NCBI GenBank assembly: GCA_937934635.1
Contig: CALGZD010000310.1
Location: 1-6,399, forward strand
Direction: 5' to 3'
DNA length: 6,399 nucleotides
Source of the DNA: an uncultured Deinococcales bacterium
GTDB taxonomy: Bacteria > Deinococcota > Deinococci > Deinococcales > Trueperaceae
Below, one piece after another: positions 1-5,529 of the stretch (position 1 is its first letter; each line of letters begins with the position of its first letter). Both the position numbers and the translations under genes were made by a program. The notes below the pieces were generated by a model, which was not told the DNA's origin, made no database searches, and saw nothing but the letters and a program-made list of their open reading frames with translations.

Positions 1-947
1 GCAAGCTGGTAAAGCTCCAAATCAACTGCTTTATGACTTTCCCAAGTATCTCTAAGTGGCACGGTGCAGGTTCCTCGTTTATCTACACCTATCATGACAT
101 CTCGTTTGCCATCTTTAAGCGTACGCACGGCGTGGTAACCAAGGCGTGAGGCTAGTACTCGGTCTCTGGTTACAGGTGAGCCACCACGTTGGATGTGTCC
201 AAGGATTGTGGTTTTAGCTTCTAGACCTTCTGCTTCTAGCATTTTTGAAAGACCAAAGGCACCACCTTCTAGAGCTCCTTCAGCAACAACAACGATGCTC
301 GAGCCCTTACCCCTAGCCCTAGCTTCTTTCATAGTTTGTAAAATTTCCTGCGTATTGACAGGCACTTCAGGTATAAGAATTGCATCTGCACCAGCAGCCA
401 CACCAACATTTAGTGCAATATGCCCAGCATCTCGCCCCATGACTTCAACAACAAAAAGTCTGTCGTGGCTAGAAGCAGTATCTCTAAGTCTATCAATCGC
501 TTCAAGTGCAATATTTAGCGCAGTGTTAAAGCCAATGGTTACATCGGTTCCTGCGATGTCATTATCAATCGTGCCTGGCACGCCGACCACAGCAATATCA
601 TGTTCCTTGCATAAGTGATGTGCGCCATGAAATGAGCCATCGCCACCAATGACGACAACACCTTCTATGCCACGTTTTTTTAGGTTTGCAGCAGCTTTAG
701 CACGTCCTTCTGCCTGCATGAAGTTCATACAACGAGCAGTACGTAAGAACGTTCCCCCACGCCCCAAGATATAGGCAACACTACGTGCGCCAAGTTCTTC
801 GATTTCGTCATCAATCATGCCTTGGTAACCACGGTAAACCCCTGATACCTGCATGTCATAAAAAATTGCAGTACGCACCACAGCTCGAATGGCTGCATTC
901 ATGCCTGGTGCATCTCCTCCACTTGTGAGAACGGCGATATGTTTCAC
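1..947 (-). CDS. pfkA: ATP-dependent 6-phosphofructokinase (3' end cut by window edge)
   Basis: Phosphorylates fructose 6-phosphate to fructose 1,6-bisphosphate with ATP, the committed step of glycolysis, in the cytoplasm. The reading frame gives 315 full codons; E. coli PfkA has 320, so only the extreme C-terminus is missing. Visible family motifs are the nucleotide loop LTSGGDAPGMN (7-17), GRGGTFL (62-68), GGDGS (101-105), PGTIDND (124-130) with catalytic Asp128, Arg163, MGR (170-172), Glu223 and GHIQRGGSP (250-258). Gly in GGDGS and Gly in PGTIDND are the residues known to mark ATP-using rather than pyrophosphate-using enzymes. Arg21, Arg25 and Arg155 match positions that bind the allosteric effector in the bacterial tetramer, so allosteric control is plausible. 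The GTG start was chosen because the family begins a few residues before VLTSGGD. The frame stays open upstream but offers no ATG or GTG, only a TTG 17 codons earlier. No good Shine-Dalgarno precedes the GTG. Confidence 0.96.
   Translation of the reverse strand, partial: MKHIAVLTSGGDAPGMNAAIRAVVRTAIFYDMQVSGVYRGYQGMIDDEIEELGARSVAYILGRGGTFLRTARCMNFMQAEGRAKAAANLKKRGIEGVVVIGGDGSFHGAHHLCKEHDIAVVGVPGTIDNDIAGTDVTIGFNTALNIALEAIDRLRDTASSHDRLFVVEVMGRDAGHIALNVGVAAGADAILIPEVPVNTQEILQTMKEARARGKGSSIVVVAEGALEGGAFGLSKMLEAEGLEAKTTILGHIQRGGSPVTRDRVLASRLGYHAVRTLKDGKRDVMIGVDKRGTCTVPLRDTWESHKAVDLELYQL
297..305. repeat. Iterated palindrome GCTCGAGC, copy 1 (in pfkA)
   Basis: GCTCGAGCC inside the phosphofructokinase gene, where it encodes Gly-Ser-Ser (215-217, read as GGC TCG AGC on the minus strand). 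It is one base short of the ten-base palindrome GGCTCGAGCC found in the other two genes. Confidence 0.8.
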
Positions 948-954
948 AATTTTG

Positions 955-960
955 AGTATA
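955..960 (-). promoter_or_regulatory. Candidate -10 element directly upstream of pfkA
   Basis: On the minus strand TATACT lies seven bases before the GTG of the phosphofructokinase gene. Transcription starting at the usual distance from such an element would begin at or next to the GTG, giving a leaderless mRNA; this agrees with the absence of a well-placed ribosome site. No convincing -35 hexamer lies 16-18 bases upstream and there is no TGn extension. The call rests on one hexamer and its position. Confidence 0.33.
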
Positions 961-1083
961 GCCTTATCGACTTTGTACTTTGGTAACTTATGTCCTAACA
1001 AGCTAGAGTGCGTCCTAGACAGCGATTCTTTGGTTTCTGTGTACTTAGTTTGGTAAAACGTTGTTCTTTTCCATGTTAAAGAC

Positions 1084-1166
1084 TAAAGATCATGCCAAGG
1101 AGTAAAGATCATGTCAAAGAGTAAAGATCATGCCAAGGAATAAAGATCATGTCAAAGAGTAAAGAT
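1084..1166. repeat. 19-bp tandem repeat array, four full units plus a partial fifth
   Basis: The unit is TAAAGATCATGYCAARGAR. Copies begin at 1084, 1103, 1122 and 1141, and a truncated one (TAAAGAT) at 1160; a degenerate half-unit, CATGTTAAAGAC, precedes the array near 1072. Units alternate between a GCCAAGG type and a GTCAAAG type, so the array is really a 38-bp dimer present twice. Every full unit carries one GATC site at 19-bp spacing. The array lies about 140-220 bases upstream of the pfkA start, so a regulatory role is possible but not shown. Confidence 0.95.
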
Positions 1167-1347
1167 GTTGTGCCTATCTTCTCTAACTCAGTTTTAGAGT
1201 GTTAGTTAGGGTGGTTACTGCACTTACAAAAATATACAAAAACAAAACTAGCAGCAGCAATACTTCTCAAATCTCATTAAGGGCACAGCAACTTATAAAG
1301 ATAGCAAGTAAAGGATAGCCACATTACGTTGAAGCATAAACCGTCTT

Positions 1348-1389
1348 TGACGTTGTCGGGGTTAATTTTGATGTTGTTGGGGTTAATAA
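1348..1389. repeat. 21-bp tandem direct repeat, two copies
   Basis: Two adjacent 21-bp units, 1348-1368 and 1369-1389, share the core GTTGTYGGGGTTAAT and a TGA just before it. They differ at four positions (Y at two sites and the last bases). A 21-bp spacing places both copies on the same face of the helix, as in paired operator sites, but no protein can be named. Confidence 0.85.
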
Positions 1390-1426
1390 TGTAAATGCCA
1401 TTATGCTGTTCTACTGAATCAAATAC

Positions 1427-1473
1427 CTAAAAAACGACCTGCAACTTAGTGAAAAGTGCAGGTCGTTTTTTAG
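1427..1473 (-). terminator. Rho-independent terminator of the lipoprotein gene
   Basis: A perfect 17-bp inverted repeat, CTAAAAAACGACCTGCA (1427-1443) with TGCAGGTCGTTTTTTAG (1457-1473), encloses a 13-base loop. Read on the minus strand it begins 17 bases after the lipoprotein stop codon and ends in a run of six U. Its symmetry would let it stop plus-strand transcription too, though no plus-strand gene precedes it. Confidence 0.9.
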
Positions 1474-1489
1474 ATAGAACTGTTAGTTA

Positions 1490-2080
1490 TTAGTAACGCT
1501 TGTGTTCAGTATGTGCGTGACCATAGCGGTCGTAGCCGTAACGGTTGTGACCATAGTAGTCGTAACCTTCACGATCATAGCCTTGACGATCATAGCCTTC
1601 ACGGTCGTAACCATAGATACTATAGCCTTCGCGGTCGTAACCCTCACGGTCGTAACCTTTGGGGTTATAGCCTTCACGGTCATAGCCCTCACGGTCGTAA
1701 CCTTTGCGGTTATAGCCTTCATGGTGATAGCCCTCACGGTCGTAACCTTTGCGGTCGTAGCCTTTGTAGTCATAGCCCTCATCGTCATAACCTTCATAGT
1801 ACTGATGGGAATAACTATTATTATGCACGTTATGGGTTGTTGTATTATGCGTGTCGTAGTAGTAAATTATTTCAGAGCTATCGCTCTCAATGTAGTAACC
1901 CTCAACAAGCTGATGATTCGCAGGATAATAATCTACTGCGTAATCTACTGCGCTATTATACTTTGATGGCGCACAACTTACGATGCTAAACAACGCTATA
2001 AGGCAGATTAGATATGCAAAAAGCTTAATACCCTTTTGTTTTTTATTTGTCTTTAACTCCTTAACCATTTTATCCTCCAT
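1490..2080 (-). CDS. Tyr/Gly-rich pentapeptide-repeat lipoprotein of unknown function
   Basis: I do not recognise a named family. The 196-residue product has a basic N-terminus, a hydrophobic segment (about 19-35) and the lipobox IVSC with Cys36, so export and lipid attachment to a membrane are expected. Residues 37-95 are rich in Tyr, Asn, His and Ser. Residues 96-190 are nineteen uninterrupted pentapeptides of consensus EGYDR (first residue E, K, Y or Q; Tyr sometimes His), followed by a short TEHKRY tail. Alternating acidic and basic side chains with regular aromatics suggest a surface-exposed, flexible or self-associating domain; that is inference. Two starts are possible: the ATG at 2080 and one at 2068, each five bases after its own GGAG-type ribosome site. 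The longer is listed. The gene is divergent from the helicase gene and ends at a strong terminator, so it is probably monocistronic. Confidence 0.85.
   Translation of the reverse strand: MEDKMVKELKTNKKQKGIKLFAYLICLIALFSIVSCAPSKYNSAVDYAVDYYPANHQLVEGYYIESDSSEIIYYYDTHNTTTHNVHNNSYSHQYYEGYDDEGYDYKGYDRKGYDREGYHHEGYNRKGYDREGYDREGYNPKGYDREGYDREGYSIYGYDREGYDRQGYDREGYDYYGHNRYGYDRYGHAHTEHKRY
1511..1795 (-). repeat. Coding 15-bp minisatellite with 45-bp higher-order units
   Basis: Nineteen 15-bp units encode the pentapeptides of the lipoprotein. Three consecutive 45-bp units at 1616-1750 encode KGYDREGYHHEGYNR, KGYDREGYDREGYNP and KGYDREGYDREGYSI, so the tract grew at least partly by duplicating triplets of the unit. 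Synonymous variation (TAT/TAC, GAT/GAC, GAA/GAG) between units shows that the tract is not freshly expanded throughout. It is a contiguous repeat without spacers, so it is not a CRISPR array. Confidence 0.95.
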
Positions 2081-2089
2081 TTAAACTCC
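2069..2089 (-). promoter_or_regulatory. Two tandem ribosome binding sites deciding the lipoprotein start
   Basis: On the minus strand GGAG (2089-2086) stands five bases before the ATG at 2080. The GGAGG formed by that ATG and its next codon (2078-2074) stands five bases before a second in-frame ATG at 2068. The second site is the stronger match; use of it would give a 192-residue protein with the same signal peptide and lipobox. Confidence 0.7.
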
Positions 2090-2380
2090 AAATAGGACTC
2101 TATTCAAACATTTTGATATAGTGTAAATATTACTAAATTCTAGTTTTGTTGTTAATGGTGTTCTCACTTTTTGGTACAGATTTGAGTATAAATTTCCTAA
2201 CTGTATCCAACTGGAAATGAGCCTTATTCGTTCCAGATGAGTTAGGAATTTAGTACGTTAGGAATCTAGTACGTTAGGAATTTGCTATTCTAGTGTTGTG
2301 ATTATGCCTATATCTTTCTTGTTTTGCTTAATGCCTAACTATAAAAAATTGCCCAAAATTCTAAAGGCTGGTTTAGCTTT
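2081..2380. other. Divergent intergenic region between lipoprotein and helicase genes
   Basis: Three hundred bases carrying the promoters of two divergent genes. A weak minus-strand candidate is TTTACA (2127-2122) with a 17-base spacer to AATAGA (2104-2099). The decamer TATACTCAAA, read on the minus strand at 2190-2181, is identical to the one at the pfkA start. Other visible elements are an inverted pair CTGGAA (2211-2216) / TTCCAG (2231-2236) and the 16-bp tandem repeat at 2241-2285, whose GTTAGGAATTT core has an imperfect inverted copy, AAATTTCCTAAC, at 2190-2201. No confident plus-strand promoter is seen. Confidence 0.6.
2241..2285. repeat. 16-bp tandem repeat, nearly three copies
   Basis: Units GTTAGGAATTTAGTAC (2241-2256), GTTAGGAATCTAGTAC (2257-2272) and a truncated GTTAGGAATTT (from 2273) lie about 95-140 bases upstream of the helicase start. 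The array sits where an upstream regulatory site would be, but could be a neutral minisatellite. Confidence 0.92.
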
Positions 2381-5185
2381 ATGAAAGTACGTGTTGCTTC
2401 CGCAGGTACTGGTAAGACAACTAGCCTTGTACAGCGGTACTTAGAACTATTGTCTGAAGGTATTCCGCTAAGACGTATTGCTGGTGTTACTTTTACTAGA
2501 GCAGCGGCTGATGAGTTACGGCAACGTGTTGCTGCTGGTATCAATGAGGTATATGCAGAAGGAAAGTATCTAGGGACAAAGATAGATATAGACAAGGCTT
2601 TACTGCTAAGTAGTAAACGTGAGCTTGATGGTGTGGTGCTAAGTACCATTCACGGTTTTATGCTTGAAGGTTTGCGACTTTGTGCTCCGCATATGGGGCT
2701 TGATCCGCAGTTTTCGGTTATTGGTCCTTGGCAGGCAGAAGCATTTTTTGAAGAAGAGTTAAAGTCTTTGATTTATCTGGCAGAAGATAAAGAGCATGAC
2801 TTACACGAAGCTATTGCGGGATTTGGGGCGAGGCTCGAGCCCTTAGTCCTCAAGTTGTTCAACAACCGTTCTCTTTGTGATGATTTCCAGAGTAATGACC
2901 CTAAAAGTCAGGCGCTTATTAACATCTATGCAAGGGCCTACGACCGCTACCGAGTGCGTTTAGGTGCAACCTTACTGCCTCCTTCAGAGATTGAGCGACG
3001 TGCTCTCGCTATGGTCAATCACAAAATGTGCATCGAGCGTTTAGCGCAACGCTTTAAAGTTGTCTTAGTAGACGAATATCAAGATGTAAACCCCATGCAA
3101 GGTAGGTTCTTTGCAACGCTTGAAGAGACAGGCATACGAGTCGAAATCGTTGGTGATCCAAAGCAGTCCATTTATGGTTTTCGCAATGCTGATGTCGATG
3201 TCTTCAGAGAAGCAAGAAAAAAAGGCGAAGAACTAGAACCACTCATTACAACTAGAAGACACGCCAGTTACATCACCAGATTTCTCAACAAAATGACTGG
3301 GAGCTTTGCAGAGCAAGACCTAGGCTTTAGTGTGGATGAAGCCCCAGATGTCAAGCGTCCAGAAGATGAAGGCGAAGACAGTTATTACAATAGAAATATA
3401 GGGCGAGTAGAAATTCACTGGATTCTTGCCACCCCAGACAATGAACCAATTGCTGATTTAAGACGTTACGAGGCAAAAATTTTAGCTGGGCAAATCAAGC
3501 AGCTTGTAGATTCTCCTGACAACAATTACCACAGTGGTGATGTGGCAGTGCTGGCACGCTCCTATGCTGGCTTGCAACTGATGGAAGAAGCCTTAGCAAG
3601 TATCGGTTTAGATTATGTCCTTTTGCAGGGGCGTGGTTACTTCGAGCGTTTGGAAGTTCGTGATTTGTACCATGCTTTGCGAGTAGGCATTGACCCCAGT
3701 GGTTTGAGCTTGGCAGCCTTTTTACGTAGTCCTTTTGGACAACTTTCTTTTGATGACTTAGACAAAGTACTTGATGCTCCACTGCCTTTGGAATTGCTAG
3801 AAAAACATCATGAGGATGTCTACACTCGTATAGAACTAATTCAGGAAAAAGTACGAACTACACCGCTCAAGGCTATTAAGTTCATCATCCGAGAATTAGA
3901 CATAAACGGTAAGCGCTATGTTGATTACATAGACGCAAGAGCAAGGGAAAATGTTGACCAATTGCTTTTTACAGTAGCAGAGCAACCGCCTGGAGACATA
4001 GAGATTTTGCTTGAGCGTTTGGAACTCCTTAGTCGCCAGACTGACGCAGGTGATGTGCCTCAAAGTGGTAAAGGTGTAAAGCTCCTCACGGTTCATCGTT
4101 CCAAAGGTTTGGAGTGGCCAGTTGTCGCCGTTTACGACCTTGGACGTTCCAACTATATGCCACCAGAAGAACTTTATATAGAAAAAGATTCTGGATTGAT
4201 TGCTTTAAAAGATGGCAAGGACTTCACACGGTTGAAAAAGATTTTAAAAGAGCGCAATGACCAAGAAGCCTATCGTTTGCTTTATGTGGCAGCGTCTAGA
4301 GCAAGAGATGTATTGCTGCTTTCAGGTAGCGTCAAAAAGGTCAATAAATTGGATGGTTGGGTTTCAGCCATTGATGCTATGGGCTTAGGTCCAATGACGA
4401 AAGAATACAACCAAGAAGAGTTCTTACTCAAACATTGGGATTATGACGCAAAAGCCGTGTCAGATATAGAAATCCCTGAACAGAAGAAAGCTGCGCTGGA
4501 AGAATCTTCATGGGTAGATACACATTTCCCAAGTCATAAATTTCCACCTGTGTATTCACCTTCAAAGCTCAAAGAAAAACCTGAAGAAGAAAAAGAATCA
4601 CATGATGTATCAAATGAACCTGTAAAACTTCCAGATGCAGATGAAGGTGAACAACTCCCTGGTAGAGGTGCAGCCATCGGTACTTTAGTTCACTACGCCA
4701 TCAGCCAAGACTGGACACCAGATGATGACTTGCAGATGCAAAATTTGCAGTACCAAGAAGTGATGTTTCCCTTCAGTACCGCAAAAAATGGTGGTAAACC
4801 AGAGCAAGAAGAAATACTTGAAGAAGTAAAGAGCTTATTAGCAAATTACTACGCCATGCTTGGTAGCAAACTAGAAACTATAGAGGCAAGAGACGAAGAC
4901 TATCCAGAAGTACCAATGGCTATGCCACACGGCGATACGGTTTGGCAAGGCATCATAGATAGGCTTTACCGTGTTGGTGATACATGGTACTTAGAAGACT
5001 ATAAAACGGATAGAGTTATGAAGCCTGAAATTTATCATTTCCAGCTTGCTGTCTACATGAAAGCTATTGAAGAAATTAAAGGCATAAAGCCACAGGCTCA
5101 GCTTGTTTACTTGCGAAATTCAGAAGTGGTTCGCTTAGATGCTGAAGTGCTAGAAGATGCTTTTGAAGCTGCTGTTCTAATGTAG
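2381..5185 (+). CDS. UvrD/REP-family helicase with C-terminal RecB-type nuclease (AddA/RecB-like)
   Basis: A 934-residue ATP-dependent DNA helicase-exonuclease of the kind that processes double-strand breaks for recombination. Helicase motifs in order: Walker A ASAGTGKTTSL (6-16), Ia GVTFTRAAADEL (35-46), STIHGF (88-93), motif II VLVDEYQD (228-235), motif III VGDPKQSIYGFR (257-268), motif IV-like TRRHASYITRFLN (291-303), motif V LLTVHRSKGLEWP (568-580) and motif VI YRLLYVAASRAR (631-642). The C-terminus shows SPSKL (726-730), GTLVH (767-771), GIIDRL (857-862, Asp860), EDYKTD (872-877, Asp873 and Lys875) and QLAVY (888-892), the pattern of the PD-(D/E)XK RecB nuclease family, apparently intact. 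AddA and RecB are usually near 1,200 residues, so this is a short form. The ATG is the only good start: an in-frame stop lies 39 bases upstream. The ribosome site is weak (AAAGG, 13 bases away). It appears to be a single gene; no AddB or RecC homologue is beside it. Confidence 0.93.
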   Translation: MKVRVASAGTGKTTSLVQRYLELLSEGIPLRRIAGVTFTRAAADELRQRVAAGINEVYAEGKYLGTKIDIDKALLLSSKRELDGVVLSTIHGFMLEGLRLCAPHMGLDPQFSVIGPWQAEAFFEEELKSLIYLAEDKEHDLHEAIAGFGARLEPLVLKLFNNRSLCDDFQSNDPKSQALINIYARAYDRYRVRLGATLLPPSEIERRALAMVNHKMCIERLAQRFKVVLVDEYQDVNPMQGRFFATLEETGIRVEIVGDPKQSIYGFRNADVDVFREARKKGEELEPLITTRRHASYITRFLNKMTGSFAEQDLGFSVDEAPDVKRPEDEGEDSYYNRNIGRVEIHWILATPDNEPIADLRRYEAKILAGQIKQLVDSPDNNYHSGDVAVLARSYAGLQLMEEALASIGLDYVLLQGRGYFERLEVRDLYHALRVGIDPSGLSLAAFLRSPFGQLSFDDLDKVLDAPLPLELLEKHHEDVYTRIELIQEKVRTTPLKAIKFIIRELDINGKRYVDYIDARARENVDQLLFTVAEQPPGDIEILLERLELLSRQTDAGDVPQSGKGVKLLTVHRSKGLEWPVVAVYDLGRSNYMPPEELYIEKDSGLIALKDGKDFTRLKKILKERNDQEAYRLLYVAASRARDVLLLSGSVKKVNKLDGWVSAIDAMGLGPMTKEYNQEEFLLKHWDYDAKAVSDIEIPEQKKAALEESSWVDTHFPSHKFPPVYSPSKLKEKPEEEKESHDVSNEPVKLPDADEGEQLPGRGAAIGTLVHYAISQDWTPDDDLQMQNLQYQEVMFPFSTAKNGGKPEQEEILEEVKSLLANYYAMLGSKLETIEARDEDYPEVPMAMPHGDTVWQGIIDRLYRVGDTWYLEDYKTDRVMKPEIYHFQLAVYMKAIEEIKGIKPQAQLVYLRNSEVVRLDAEVLEDAFEAAVLM
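2832..2841. repeat. Iterated palindrome GGCTCGAGCC, copy 2 (in helicase gene)
   Basis: A perfect ten-base palindrome inside the helicase gene, read as AGG CTC GAG CCC (Arg151-Pro154), in a gene that otherwise favours A/T-ending codons. Confidence 0.8.
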
Positions 5186-5311
5186 CGTTTCGTTTTGCAA
5201 ACGTTAGTTATTTGTTAATTAGAGCCATCATCGTGATGACATTGAAAATGCTTAGATTGAGTAATGGTTTTAAGGCGTATACAAGCAGTAGATATCAAAA
5301 GATATCCAAGT

Positions 5312-5353
5312 GTGACTAAAAATTCTTCTTAGAATTTCTCCTACTCTAGTCAC
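5312..5353. repeat. Nested inverted repeat, possible secondary terminator or RNA structure
   Basis: Outer arms GTGACTA (5312-5318) and TAGTCAC (5347-5353) enclose an inner hairpin, AAATTCT (5320-5326) with AGAATTT (5331-5337) and a four-base loop. A short CTTTT follows the outer arm, so weak termination of helicase transcripts is possible. Confidence 0.55.
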
Positions 5354-5397
5354 CTTTTACTGATTGAACGCATACAAACCACCCTTCCCTACACCCA

Positions 5398-5431
5398 TGC
5401 CTGCGGTTGACCATCGCAGGCAATATTTTTT
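5398..5431 (+). terminator. Rho-independent terminator downstream of the helicase gene
   Basis: TGCCTGCG (5398-5405) pairs perfectly with CGCAGGCA (5415-5422) around a nine-base loop and is followed by AATA and six T. This GC-rich stem with a T run is a standard terminator for plus-strand transcription. It lies about 210 bases past the helicase stop, leaving a long 3' untranslated region. Confidence 0.8.
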
Positions 5432-5455
5432 GTGTCCTAATTTTTTGTGTCCTAA
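5426..5455. repeat. Perfect 15-bp tandem duplication
   Basis: TTTTTTGTGTCCTAA occurs twice in direct succession (5426-5440 and 5441-5455). The first copy includes the T run of the terminator, so the duplication has given that terminator a second T run just downstream. Confidence 0.95.
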
Positions 5456-5479
5456 GCTAGTAAGTTGACATGCGTTCAT

Positions 5480-5488
5480 TGCTAAAAT
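5480..5488 (+). promoter_or_regulatory. Candidate extended -10 promoter of the exported-protein gene
   Basis: TGCTAAAAT fits an extended -10 element (TGn followed by TAAAAT) and lies about 42 bases before the start codon. A perfect TTGACA at 5465-5470 is only 12 bases upstream, too close for the usual pairing, while another -10-like TATAGA at 5494 is 23 bases away, too far. The promoter assignment is therefore tentative. Confidence 0.35.
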
Positions 5489-5505
5489 TCCTTTATAGAA
5501 TCTAA

Positions 5506-5525
5506 AAGGAGTGCAAGGGAGTGCA
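5506..5525 (+). promoter_or_regulatory. Duplicated ribosome binding site
   Basis: Two adjacent 10-base units, AAGGAGTGCA (5506-5515) and AGGGAGTGCA (5516-5525), each carry a purine-rich site. The downstream GGGAG ends eight bases before the ATG at 5530 and is well placed; the upstream AAGGAG is too far to be the main site but is the closer match to the consensus. Confidence 0.75.
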
Positions 5526-5529
5526 ATAA

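Larger units (their letters stand above)
948..1489. other. Intergenic region between pfkA and the repeat lipoprotein gene
   Basis: About 540 bases without a convincing gene. From left to right it holds the presumed pfkA promoter area, a 19-bp tandem array (from 1084), an AT-rich stretch near 1200-1340 in which I see nothing, a 21-bp tandem pair (1348-1389), and the hairpin terminator of the lipoprotein gene (1427-1473). I see no tRNA or other structured RNA. An 18-codon plus-strand micro-ORF at 1149-1205 starts inside the 19-bp array after AAGGAA, but nothing beyond its start signal supports it. Confidence 0.7.
5186..5529. other. Intergenic region after the helicase gene
   Basis: About 340 bases with no gene I can support. 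It contains the paired palindromes GATATC (5291-5296 and 5301-5306), a nested inverted repeat (5312-5353), a hairpin terminator (5398-5431), a perfect 15-bp tandem duplication (5426-5455), and the presumed promoter and doubled ribosome site of the next gene (5480-5525). The first 100 bases after the helicase stop show nothing clear. Confidence 0.6.

Noticed and set aside
193..618. A 141-codon plus-strand open frame
   Set aside because: It lies wholly antisense to the phosphofructokinase gene, whose minus-strand product matches the family from end to end.
1149..1205. Micro-ORF of 18 codons as an annotated gene
   Set aside because: The start context is good, but it is built from the tandem repeat and has no conservation evidence; kept as a finding only.
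1511..1795. CRISPR-like periodicity
   Set aside because: The 15-bp units are contiguous and coding, with no spacers, and no cas genes are near. The 19-bp array at 1084-1166 also lacks spacers.
1483..1797. A 104-codon minus-strand frame overlapping the lipoprotein
   Set aside because: A shifted reading of the same minisatellite, giving a Met/Thr/Val/Lys repeat with no start signals of its own.
1502..1989. Two long plus-strand open frames (154 and 158 codons) opposite the lipoprotein
   Set aside because: They arise because the 15-bp repeat lacks stop codons in several frames; only the minus-strand frame has a signal peptide, a lipobox and ribosome sites.
2335..2649. Minus-strand open frame at the helicase start
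   Set aside because: Overlaps the Walker A and Ia region of a clear helicase gene; no supporting motifs.
3495..4096. Two minus-strand open frames inside the helicase gene
   Set aside because: Antisense shadows with no recognisable product or start signals.
5465..5470. Perfect TTGACA as the -35 of the exported-protein promoter
   Set aside because: Spacing to the two -10 candidates is 12 or 23 bases, outside the usual 16-18; it may be coincidental.
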